From the NCBI GenBank assembly GCA_036675345.1, contig JAKFFE010000006.1:1-21123 (forward strand): a stretch of 21,123 nucleotides of DNA, in the 5' to 3' direction. Of this stretch, positions 6,831-13,165 are shown one piece after another. How positions within the stretch are numbered: the stretch's first letter is position 1; the number at the start of each line of letters is the position of its first letter. Source of the stretch: JALYOC01 sp036675345. GTDB lineage: Bacteria; Myxococcota; Myxococcia; Myxococcales; Myxococcaceae. Made by a program: the position numbers and the translations under genes. The notes below the pieces were generated by a model. The model searched no databases. It was not told the origin of the DNA and saw only the letters and a program-made list of their open reading frames with translations.

Positions 6831-8252
6831 TCAGGGACCGCAGCTGCGATCCGCCCGGCACACCCCGGCGCGGTTGTTGGGGCCCTGGCGGTAGAAGCAC
6901 GCCACCCCGGCCGGACAGTCGATCACGTCCTGGCAGTTGCGAAGCCCGTCGCCGTCATTGTCCACCCAGTTGGACTCGCGGGCGTCGCTGACGAAGTCGT
7001 CACAGGTGGTCTCGTGCTTCTGCCCGTTGCACATCACGCAACCCGCCGCTGCCGGACTGCAGGTCCCGGTGTGGCAGTCGGTGTCCCGGCAGTCGCCGAA
7101 CCCGTCACCGTCGTTGTCCAGCCCGTCGGAGCACGCCAGCTCCACCTTCACCGTGGCCCGGCACTCGCAGCCGGTGCCGCAGCTTTGCAGGTCACAGTCC
7201 GGATCGGCGCAGTCCGCGCCCTCCAGCCCGTCGTTGTTCAGCCCGTCGCCGCAGGCCAGCTCCACCTTCACCGTGGCGCGGCACTCGCAGCCGGTGCCGC
7301 AGCTTTGCAGCTCGCAGTCCGGATCGAGGCAGTCCGCGCCCTCCAGTCCGTCGTTGTCCAGCCCATCACCGCAGACCAGCTCCGCCTTCACCGCCGAGCG
7401 GCACGCGCAGCCGGTGCCACAGCTTCGGGTGTCGCAGTCCGCCGACTCCGCGCAGTCGATCAGCAGATCCCCGTCGTTGTCCTCGCCATCCGAGCAGAGG
7501 CTCTCGGTCCTCGCCCCCAGCTGGCAGGTGCAGCCTTGGCCACAGGCCGCGGCGTCGCAGTCGGCGTCCAGACAGTCCGCGCGGGTGTCGCCGTCGTTGT
7601 CAGTGGTGTCCCCGCAGCTAAGCTCCCGGCGAGCCCCGGCACTGCACACGCAGCCCTGTCCGCAGGAGACATCCAGGCAGTCCGGATCGGCGCAGTCCAC
7701 CAGCAGATCACCGTCGTCATCGGCGCCGTTGACGCAGCTGAGCTCCAGCCGCTCCACGCAGGTGGAGTCCTGGCACAGCTCGTTGGCCGCGCAGGGGGAA
7801 TCGCAGGTCCCGCAGTGCAGCAGCGAGGAGGAAAGATCGAAGCCCTCGTCCACCGCGCCGTCGCAGTTGTCGTCCAGCCCGTTGCAGCTCTCCGCCTGGG
7901 GGACCACCTCGCCCACGCAGCTCTCCCCGGTGCCCTGGCAGGCCATCGCCCCCTGGGCGCAGCGGCCCACCCCCTGGGTCCCGGCGGGGCCGGAGTAGCA
8001 GCTGGCCTGGAGGTCATCGCTCTGGCCATTGCAGTCGTTGTCCTCGCCGTCACACACCTCCGCGGAGGGACGGCAGCAGACCCGCCCCAGCGCGCCGACG
8101 TCCAGACACTGGAAGCCCTCGCCGCCGCAGTCCGCCTCGGTGTCGCAGCGGAAGATCGCCTCATCGCCGGGACTGAACTGGCAGCCGGCCAGCAACACCC
8201 CCAGCGAGGCGCCCATCACCCTCAGCGTCCACCGTGCACGGTTCAACGACAT
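6831..8252 (-). CDS. Lipoprotein with MopE-type metal-binding Cys/Asp repeats
   Basis: This 473-residue protein starts with a lipoprotein signal (GVLLAGC, acylated Cys24). The rest is cysteine-rich and acidic. Early segments read CDGEDNDCNGQSDD and CNGLDDNCDGAVDEG, the classic motif of the MopE/metal-binding repeat family. Six to seven units of about 40 residues then follow, with pattern CxDGxDNDGDxxxDCxDPDCxxxxCGxGCxC. The DNDGD loops resemble calcium-binding loops, so surface-exposed, Ca-stabilised and disulfide-rich structure is likely. Such proteins are common in Myxococcota, where the ligand is usually unknown. It starts 9 bp after the stop of the PEGA gene and so belongs to the same operon as the macroglobulin genes. 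Confidence 0.85.
   Translation of the reverse strand: MSLNRARWTLRVMGASLGVLLAGCQFSPGDEAIFRCDTEADCGGEGFQCLDVGALGRVCCRPSAEVCDGEDNDCNGQSDDLQASCYSGPAGTQGVGRCAQGAMACQGTGESCVGEVVPQAESCNGLDDNCDGAVDEGFDLSSSLLHCGTCDSPCAANELCQDSTCVERLELSCVNGADDDGDLLVDCADPDCLDVSCGQGCVCSAGARRELSCGDTTDNDGDTRADCLDADCDAAACGQGCTCQLGARTESLCSDGEDNDGDLLIDCAESADCDTRSCGTGCACRSAVKAELVCGDGLDNDGLEGADCLDPDCELQSCGTGCECRATVKVELACGDGLNNDGLEGADCADPDCDLQSCGTGCECRATVKVELACSDGLDNDGDGFGDCRDTDCHTGTCSPAAAGCVMCNGQKHETTCDDFVSDARESNWVDNDGDGLRNCQDVIDCPAGVACFYRQGPNNRAGVCRADRSCGP
7121..7360. repeat. Two nearly identical 120-bp tandem units inside the MopE-repeat gene
   Basis: Units 7121-7240 and 7241-7360 differ at only a handful of positions, while the flanking protein repeats have diverged much further at the DNA level. 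This indicates a recent duplication or gene conversion within the array. The 120-bp period encodes 40 residues and keeps the frame. Confidence 0.85.
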
Positions 8253-8261
8253 GCGCTGCTC

Positions 8262-9365
8262 CTAGAAGCTTCCCGAGAGGACCAACCAGGTGCCGCCGCC
8301 CACCGCGGCCAGTCCGCCGGCCATGAACAGCACATTGGCGGCAGAGGCGTTGTTCCGGGCGCTCACCATCTGGGCGCGGGTCAGATCGATCACCCCGTTG
8401 CCATCCGCGTCCACCGCCCCGGCCTGGGCGGCGGCCACCGAGGCCCCCAGCCCCGAGGCGATCCCCAACGCCACCACCCCGATCGCCGCCACATACAGCC
8501 CCGGACGGGTGAGGATCGCCGGAGGCGGGGGCGCGCGGGTGGGGGAGGCCGCGACCACTGTCCGCGTGGGCACCGGCTGCAAGGTGACCTCCACCGTCTG
8601 TTGCCCGCCCGCGGCCAGGGTCAGCTCCTGCCGGTGCGGCAGGTAGCCTGCGGCGGTGACCTCCAGGGCGTGGACCCCGTCTGGCACCAGGTCCTTTCGC
8701 GGGCCTGGGCCCAGCAGGCGACGGCCCAGCCGCGACTCGGCCTGGTCCACGCTGGGCTGCAGGGTCAGCTCCACCAGCTTCACCGACAGCCCCTCCACCA
8801 CCCGGTAGGCGGGCCGCAGTGCGGTCCAGGCGCTGGCCAGCCCTTCGCCGGTCAGCGGGATCTCCTGCTCGGCGGTGTCCTGCGCCTCGCGCCGGTGGCC
8901 CCACACCACCAGCCTGGGGCCGTCCGCGTCGCGCCGGATCCGGCCGATCACCAGCCGCTCCACCTCCAGGGTGTCCGCGGCCTCGCCCAGACAGTCCGCC
9001 TGGGTGCACACCGCCAGCGCCTCGGCGGAGGTGCCCAAGGTCTGGGTAACCTCCTGGGGGCCGATCACCCGCGCAAAGGCGCCGGAGCGGGTGGCGCCAT
9101 CCACCAGCTTCGTCTCCAGCCAGGTGGCCAGCTCCGCGTCGGAGTCCAGCGCCCCCTCCTCCAGCTCGAACGGGGCGATGGCCAGCGTCGGGCGCAGGTC
9201 CAGCGAAGGCGCGGTCAGATCCAGCCCCAGGGAGGCGGGCGCCGGTTCGGCGACGGGAGTCTCCTCGGCGGTCAGATCCAGCCCCAACCCACCCTCCTGG
9301 GCCCAGGCCCGGGGCGAGGCGAGGAGGGTGATCACCGCCAGCGGGAACCAACGGTGCGCGCGCAT
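8262..9365 (-). CDS. PEGA-domain membrane protein with CsgG/TolB-like N-terminal domain
   Basis: This 367-residue protein has a signal peptide cleaved after AWA22. A short linker repeats LGLDLT. Residues about 58-170 form an alpha/beta domain that starts TLAIAPFELEE and contains a Cys pair and CLGEAADTLEVERLVIGRI. I place this fold near the CsgG/TolB-N-like group. The same pattern recurs in the protein at 10462-11349. A PEGA domain (about 225-265; VPDGVHALEVTAAGYLPHRQEL) follows, then a Pro-rich linker and two hydrophobic helices (about 288-312 and 343-364) with an EF-hand-like loop DADGNGVID between them. Start: ATG, 4 bp after the stop of the previous gene, with GGAGAG about 9 nt upstream. 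Likely envelope-localised; ligand and partners unknown. Confidence 0.78.
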   Translation of the reverse strand: MRAHRWFPLAVITLLASPRAWAQEGGLGLDLTAEETPVAEPAPASLGLDLTAPSLDLRPTLAIAPFELEEGALDSDAELATWLETKLVDGATRSGAFARVIGPQEVTQTLGTSAEALAVCTQADCLGEAADTLEVERLVIGRIRRDADGPRLVVWGHRREAQDTAEQEIPLTGEGLASAWTALRPAYRVVEGLSVKLVELTLQPSVDQAESRLGRRLLGPGPRKDLVPDGVHALEVTAAGYLPHRQELTLAAGGQQTVEVTLQPVPTRTVVAASPTRAPPPPAILTRPGLYVAAIGVVALGIASGLGASVAAAQAGAVDADGNGVIDLTRAQMVSARNNASAANVLFMAGGLAAVGGGTWLVLSGSF

Positions 9366-9369
9366 CTGG

Positions 9370-10041
9370 CTACTCTCCGTTCCAGTCGGAGGCCGGCAGG
9401 ATCTTGTACCCGGTGTCCACCTGGTCGGTCTTCAGCCGCACCACCCGCAGCGGCCACACCCGCGGTTGCTGGCGCGGCCCCTCCCGGGTCTCCACCTGGA
9501 ACAGGTGCAGCTCCAGCACGTAGTGGCCGGCGTTGCCGGCGCGCTCCAGCACCGGGCGGAGCGGGTTCTGGGGGTGCCAGTAGACCTCCTTGCCCACCCG
9601 GGCCACGTAGGACATCACCGGGTGCGCCTGGGACAGCTTGCGGGCCCGCTCCCGGGTGGGGGCCATCAGCTTGGCCGCGTCGTCCTGGGTCAGCTCGGTC
9701 ATTCCCAGCCCATCGGGGTCGTTCGAGGAGGAGAGCACCCGGGTCAGCGCCTCTCGCCCGGCCTTGTCCAGATCGGCCATCAGCTTGCGCGCGGTGGCCA
9801 GGTCCGCCTGCTCTTTGCGGACCTTCTCCCGGGAGACGATCTTCCAGTTCTCCAGCAGGAACAGCTGGGCGTTCATGGTCGCCCCGCCCAGCAGCAGCTC
9901 CCGGCCGGCGTCGTCTCCGTTGCCGCTGATCGCCTGGAGGTAGGCCTCGGCCACCTTCTGGACTGGATCCTTGGGATCGGCCGCGAAGGCGGTCGCCGAA
10001 GCCGTCAACACCACCAGCCCTGCCCACTTCATCGGTCGCAT
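9370..10041 (-). CDS. Secreted protein of unknown function, first gene of the envelope operon
   Basis: This 223-residue protein has a short signal peptide (KWAGLVVLTASATAFA) and probable cleavage after AFA20. The mature part is helical at first (YLQAISGNGDDAGRELLLGGATMNAQ) with a charged helix around 65-95. It ends in beta-rich sequence with HYVLELHLFQVETREG and WPLRVVRLKTDQVDTGYKIL. I do not recognise the family. I chose the ATG at 10041, preceded by GGGGGAG with 3-nt spacing, over the upstream in-frame start at 10149, which would put 36 unrelated residues before the signal peptide. A second ATG three codons downstream is also possible. Only 4 bp separate its stop from the PEGA gene, so the two are co-transcribed. 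Confidence 0.72.
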   Translation of the reverse strand: MRPMKWAGLVVLTASATAFAADPKDPVQKVAEAYLQAISGNGDDAGRELLLGGATMNAQLFLLENWKIVSREKVRKEQADLATARKLMADLDKAGREALTRVLSSSNDPDGLGMTELTQDDAAKLMAPTRERARKLSQAHPVMSYVARVGKEVYWHPQNPLRPVLERAGNAGHYVLELHLFQVETREGPRQQPRVWPLRVVRLKTDQVDTGYKILPASDWNGE

Positions 10042-10165
10042 GGACTCCCCCTGGAGGGCGCAGCTTACAACGGAGGAATGGGCGCGGTGTCCATCTGCGG
10101 TACAGGCCAAACGTTGGGGCAAAGAACTGGGGACCCGGATGCGGGGCACGCTAAAGTCGAACGGT
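10042..10165. promoter_or_regulatory. Divergent intergenic region between the envelope operon and the Bor-like pair
   Basis: The 124 bp separate the starts of two divergent transcription units that share a protein domain, so they must hold both promoters. I see no convincing -35/-10 pair. A TAAAGT hexamer at 10152-10157 lies 8 bp before the plus-strand ATG and could be a -10 for a very short leader, and TTGTAA is present for the minus strand at about 10073-10068. Both are weak. Confidence 0.4.
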
Positions 10166-10465
10166 ATGCGCCCATTCCGGTTGGCCCTTGTCCTGCTCGC
10201 GCTGACCCTGTTGGGGGGCTGCCACCGCGTGGCCTACCAGTCGAGGCTCCCCCGCGGCGGCGAGGTGAAGGAGCAGCAGCTCAATTACTGGTTCTGGGGA
10301 ATCGGCGGGAAGCACGAGGTGGATCTGGACGCGCTGTGCCCGACGGGGGTGGCCAGCTACCGCAGCGAGGCCACCGCGTTCGGGCTGTGGAACTTCTTCA
10401 CCCTGGGGATCTTCACCCCGCGCACCCTGTACGTGGAGTGCACCGGGGCGGGGGTGCGTCCATGA
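10166..10465 (+). CDS. Bor-family lipoprotein
   Basis: This 99-residue protein has a lipoprotein signal (ALTLLGGC, acylated Cys19). The mature part follows the Bor/Iss outline. There is an aromatic YWFWGIGG strand (about 41-48), then VDLDALCPTGVASYRSEAT, then FGLWNFFTLGIFTPRTLYVEC. That last part closely parallels the ITLGIYTP...C ending of lambda Bor. Bor and Iss are outer-membrane lipoproteins linked to serum survival in enterobacteria, and the role here is not known. The two Cys of the mature domain (about 58 and 92) could form a disulfide. Its stop overlaps the next start as ATGA, so the two lipoproteins are translationally coupled. Confidence 0.78.
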   Translation: MRPFRLALVLLALTLLGGCHRVAYQSRLPRGGEVKEQQLNYWFWGIGGKHEVDLDALCPTGVASYRSEATAFGLWNFFTLGIFTPRTLYVECTGAGVRP

Positions 10466-11349
10466 GGCGCGGCCTGCCGTTGCTGGCGGCGCTGCTGCTG
10501 CTGCCCGCCTGTTATTCGCTGACCCTGCGCCACGGGAAGCGGATGCCGGAGGCGGGGACCCCGCGCGAGCAGTGGGCGCACACCTTCTTCGGAGGGCTGT
10601 GGCAGCCCAGCGGGCCGATCCGGGTGGATGACCTGTGCCCGATGGGGATCGCCTCGGTGGAGCAGGAGATCTCGTTCCCCAACTGGGCGGTGACCCAGCT
10701 CAGCTCGGTGCCGCTGTCCACCACCGGCCTGGCGGTCCATCCCGCGGCGGTGGCAGTCGCGTACGCGGGGGTGACCCGGCACCTGGAGGTCTGGACTCCC
10801 TGGACCCTGAGGGTGGTCTGCGCCCGCGGAGCGCTCAAGACGCTGAGCATCGCGGTGGTGCGGCTGACTCCCCGGGGAGGGATCTCCGAGGAGATGGCCT
10901 CCTTGCTCACCGAGGCGCTGGTCGCCGAGCTCCGCCGCCAGCCCGGCACCACGGTGATGAGCGATTCGGACATGGCCGCCGCCCTGGGGCTGGAGCGGCA
11001 AAAGCAGCTGCTGGGCTGTACCGACGATAGCTCCTGCCTGACCGAGATCGGCGGCGCCCTGGGCGTGGACCGGCTGGTTCACGGAAGCATCGGCCGGGTC
11101 GGAGAGAGCCTGGTGGTCAACTTGACCAGCATCGACCCGGCCAGATCCCGAGCGATGGCCAGCGTCAGCGAACGTCTCAAGGGCGCCAGCGATGAGATCT
11201 TCCTCGATGCGCTGCCGGGGATCGCCCACCAGTTGATCGTGGAGGCGCTGGTGCCCCAGGAGGCTCCGAAGGTGGAGCCAGCTCCGGAGCCGAAACCGCC
11301 GTCGGACGGTGGGGTTCCGGTTCCGGCCCAGGGGCCGCCTGCGCCCTAG
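10462..11349 (+). CDS. Lipoprotein fusing a Bor-like domain to a CsgG/TolB-like domain
   Basis: This 295-residue protein has a lipoprotein signal (LLLLPAC, Cys17). Residues about 38-122 repeat the Bor outline: HTFFGGLWQPS, VDDLCPMGIASVEQE, and VWTPWTLRVVC in place of TLGIFTP...C. Residues about 127-260 form a second domain, starting LSIAVVRLTPRGGISEEM and containing LLGCTDDSSCLTEIGGALGVDRLVHGSIG. This matches residue for residue in pattern with the PEGA protein encoded on the opposite strand. The C-terminus (about 264-295) is Pro/Glu-rich and probably disordered. The ATG at 10462 overlaps the preceding stop. Likely anchored to the outer membrane with the domain facing the periplasm. The biological role is unknown. 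Confidence 0.78.
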   Translation: MRRGLPLLAALLLLPACYSLTLRHGKRMPEAGTPREQWAHTFFGGLWQPSGPIRVDDLCPMGIASVEQEISFPNWAVTQLSSVPLSTTGLAVHPAAVAVAYAGVTRHLEVWTPWTLRVVCARGALKTLSIAVVRLTPRGGISEEMASLLTEALVAELRRQPGTTVMSDSDMAAALGLERQKQLLGCTDDSSCLTEIGGALGVDRLVHGSIGRVGESLVVNLTSIDPARSRAMASVSERLKGASDEIFLDALPGIAHQLIVEALVPQEAPKVEPAPEPKPPSDGGVPVPAQGPPAP

Positions 11350-11404
11350 GTTCCCCCCTCGACCGCGCCGCTGAGGGTCGTCGGTCTGAGAAGCCACCGC
11401 GACC

Positions 11405-11454
11405 TGGACTGGCCGCTGAGAAAGACACAGGTGTCTTTCTTGGCGGCCAGTCCG
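11405..11454. terminator. 24-bp-stem inverted repeat downstream of the Bor-like pair
   Basis: Arms 11405-11428 (TGGACTGGCCGCTGAGAAAGACAC) and 11431-11454 are complementary throughout, counting three G-U pairs in RNA, with only AG between them. The innermost pairs must open to form a loop. It lies 55 bp after the last plus-strand stop. There is no U-run after the full stem, although TCTTTCTT follows the inner half-stem. A terminator or RNA-processing hairpin is the simplest reading. A small palindromic repeat element is the alternative. Confidence 0.6.
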
Positions 11455-11791
11455 CAGCCCGCCCCACCGCAGTCACCGCCGTGCGCCGATCCCTGCGCCG
11501 TCGTCGCAACCCGGCGGTGGATCCGAGCACCGAGGGGGTGATGGACGTGACCACGCCGCCCGCCGTGATGGTGCAATCGGGGTCAACGTCGCGGGCCCGG
11601 AACCATCCGGTGAGTTCCACGCTCGCAGAAGAAGCCAGTGCGTGCGGAACAGCCTTACGGAGCGGATCTCCGGGTGCCGAATGACCGGCCGGACGCCCAC
11701 ATCAACTGCCGGGGTACCCTTCTAGAAAACCTCAGAGAAGCCAGGAAGTTGACCCAGATTGCTCAGGAGAATTTTAGGCAGCCTTCGTGGC

Positions 11792-11820
11792 TTGACCATC
11801 TAGAGATGGCCCCTTTTGAT
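11792..11820 (+). promoter_or_regulatory. Sigma70-like promoter for the hibernation factor gene
   Basis: TTGACC (11792-11797, five of six) and TTTGAT (11815-11820, four of six) are separated by 17 bp. Transcription would start near 11827, leaving a leader of about 50 nt before the GTG at 11877. A second TTGACC at 11749-11754 with the weak hexamer TTTTAG at 11772-11777, also 17 bp apart, could be a tandem upstream promoter. Confidence 0.55.
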
Positions 11821-11876
11821 GGTCATTGCCAGCCGTGCTTGGGGCATGGCGGCCCCCTGGAAAGGGAGGAGAACGC

Positions 11877-12278
11877 GTGAAGATTCCCCTGCAGATCACG
11901 TATCGCGGTCTGTCGTCTTCGGATGCGCTGTCGCACGTCATTCGCGAGGAGGCGGACAAGCTCGAGGAGTTCTACGACAAGATCACCAGCTGCCGCGTCG
12001 TCGTTGATCAGCCCCACAAGCATCACCGCAAGGGAAAGCACTTCCTGGTCCGGGTGGACCTCACCGTCCCCGGAAATGAGCTGGTCGCCGGCAAGGAGGA
12101 GAACGACGACGACTCGCACGAGGATCCGTTCGTGGCGGTCGCCGAGTCGTTCCGGGCCGTGCGTCGGATGCTCCAGGAGCACGTGCAGAAGCGGCGCGGA
12201 GACGTGAAGCGCCACGGCAGCCCGATCCTGGGCACCGGCGAGGGAAGTGACGAGGGCGAAGGGGAAGCGGTCGCCTAG
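11877..12278 (+). CDS. HPF/RaiA-family ribosome hibernation factor
   Basis: This 133-residue protein is an S30AE domain. It starts KIPLQITYRGLSSSDAL and has two helices with DKLEEFYDKITSCRVVVDQP. The strand VDQPHKHHRKGKHFLVRVDLTVPG and the DPFVAVAESFRAVRRMLQEHV helix follow, then a short acidic tail (about 117-133). Family members bind the decoding and mRNA channel of the 30S subunit and silence ribosomes in stress or stationary phase. It is a short form: there is no long-HPF dimerisation domain and no C-terminal cold-shock domain as seen in some relatives. The GTG start is preceded by GGGAGGAG with 5-nt spacing, which decides it against the upstream ATG at 11826. Monocistronic; it converges on the methyltransferase gene. 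Confidence 0.88.
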   Translation: MKIPLQITYRGLSSSDALSHVIREEADKLEEFYDKITSCRVVVDQPHKHHRKGKHFLVRVDLTVPGNELVAGKEENDDDSHEDPFVAVAESFRAVRRMLQEHVQKRRGDVKRHGSPILGTGEGSDEGEGEAVA

Positions 12279-12295
12279 TCTTCTGAAGTGTCTTG

Positions 12296-12324
12296 CTGCC
12301 GCGGCAGAGTCGATGCCGCGGCAG
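12296..12324. terminator. Hairpin between convergent genes
   Basis: CTGCCGCGGCA (12296-12306) and TGCCGCGGCAG (12314-12324) form a perfect 11-bp stem with a 7-nt loop. It lies 18 bp after the hibernation-factor stop and between two convergent genes, the right place for a bidirectional terminator. A T-run is lacking on both strands. Confidence 0.6.
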
Positions 12325-12407
12325 TGTTGAGGCCGCTGGCGTCCGTCCGCTGCTGCAGGGTTGAGGCCGGCCCGATGCAGCAGGAGGGACCGACCGGAAC
12401 GAGCCTG

Positions 12408-13160
12408 TTACTTCCGGCCCGCTTCCTCGCGCAGGCGCAGCGTGACCGCCTCGGCCCATTCAGGGCGCAGCTCCAGGCAGGCCACCTTGCGTTCCAGGCG
12501 CAGGGCCGCGACCGGGATCGATCCGCTGCCGGCGAACGGGTCCAGGATCAGGTCCCCGGGCTGCGAGTAGCAGCGGACCAGGGACTCCAGCGCATTGAAC
12601 GGCTTGTGGTGGGGATGATCGCCCCAGCGGGAGCCCTCGCCCTCGTCGTCGTAGCCGGTGACCACCGACCACGGCCGGGGCGGATCCGCGGGTGCCTGCG
12701 CCGGAAGCGGTTCTTTGCCGATGATCAGCGCCACCTCGTAGACCCTCAGCAGCACCTCGCCGCCGCCGCCGCGTTCGGTGGTCTTCTTCCCCCACACGAA
12801 CTCGCCCCACAGGTGCCGGTAGCCGCAGCTGGCGGCAACCGCCAGGATCGGGTCCTTGCCCAGGAAGTTGGTCCAGATCACCAACGGCCGATTTCCCTCC
12901 AGCCGCTCGCTGGCCAGTGGCAGCCAGCGCTCGGTGAAGGCCCGGTAATCGCGCACCGACTCGAAGCGCACCGCCGGCTCGCGTTCAATCTTCCGGTCCT
13001 TCTTGTCCCGCAGGTCCCCGCCCTTGCGGCGGCGGGTGAGCAGGCAATAGGGCGGATCGGAGAGCAGCAGCGCCGCCCTGGCCGGACCCAGCGCCCGGTC
13101 GTAGCTGGACCGGACTCCGGCATCACCGGCCACGCACTCCCCCAGCAGCCCCTCCGCCAT
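12408..13160 (-). CDS. DNA methyltransferase, beta class, orphan
   Basis: This 250-residue protein is an S-adenosyl-methionine-dependent amino-methyltransferase of the N6/N4 type. Motif IV, SDPPY (34-38), comes first. HHKPFNALE (184-192) and the SAM-binding LDPFAGSGS (206-214) come near the C-terminus, which is the beta-class order. DPPY is found in both N6-adenine and N4-cytosine enzymes, so the target base is not decided. The inter-motif region (about 45-180) probably includes target recognition. No restriction enzyme or second R-M gene is adjacent, so it looks like a solitary methylase. I chose the ATG at 13160 because it sits 5 bp after the ABC-F stop, implying co-transcription. Longer upstream frames overlap that gene. 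Confidence 0.87.
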   Translation of the reverse strand: MAEGLLGECVAGDAGVRSSYDRALGPARAALLLSDPPYCLLTRRRKGGDLRDKKDRKIEREPAVRFESVRDYRAFTERWLPLASERLEGNRPLVIWTNFLGKDPILAVAASCGYRHLWGEFVWGKKTTERGGGGEVLLRVYEVALIIGKEPLPAQAPADPPRPWSVVTGYDDEGEGSRWGDHPHHKPFNALESLVRCYSQPGDLILDPFAGSGSIPVAALRLERKVACLELRPEWAEAVTLRLREEAGRK

Positions 13161-13165
13161 CGCAG

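Larger units (their letters stand above)
11350..11876. other. Intergenic region with long inverted repeat, possible gene remnant and promoters
   Basis: The 527 bp have no gene I can defend. From the left it holds the 50-bp inverted repeat (11405-11454). Next, at about 11480-11690, codons on both strands are strongly G/C-biased at third positions. The minus frame there reads VELTGWFRARDVDPDCTITA and then dissolves into Arg runs, perhaps a gene fragment. A less GC-rich stretch (about 11700-11830) with promoter-like hexamers leads into the hibernation-factor gene. Confidence 0.5.

Noticed and set aside
6750..9929. Very long plus-strand open frame (over 1000 codons)
   Set aside because: It is antisense to four consecutive minus-strand genes with signal peptides and recognisable domains. 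Its own translation is Ala/His/Gln/Arg-rich without domains. Such shadows are common in GC-rich genomes.
11749..11764. Sigma54 -24/-12 promoter (TTGACCCAGATTGCT)
   Set aside because: The GG of the -24 element is missing and the spacing to TTGC is one base short.
11638..11880. Plus-strand 80-codon frame before the hibernation factor
   Set aside because: It overlaps the promoter-like hexamers and the ribosome site of the real gene and resembles no protein.
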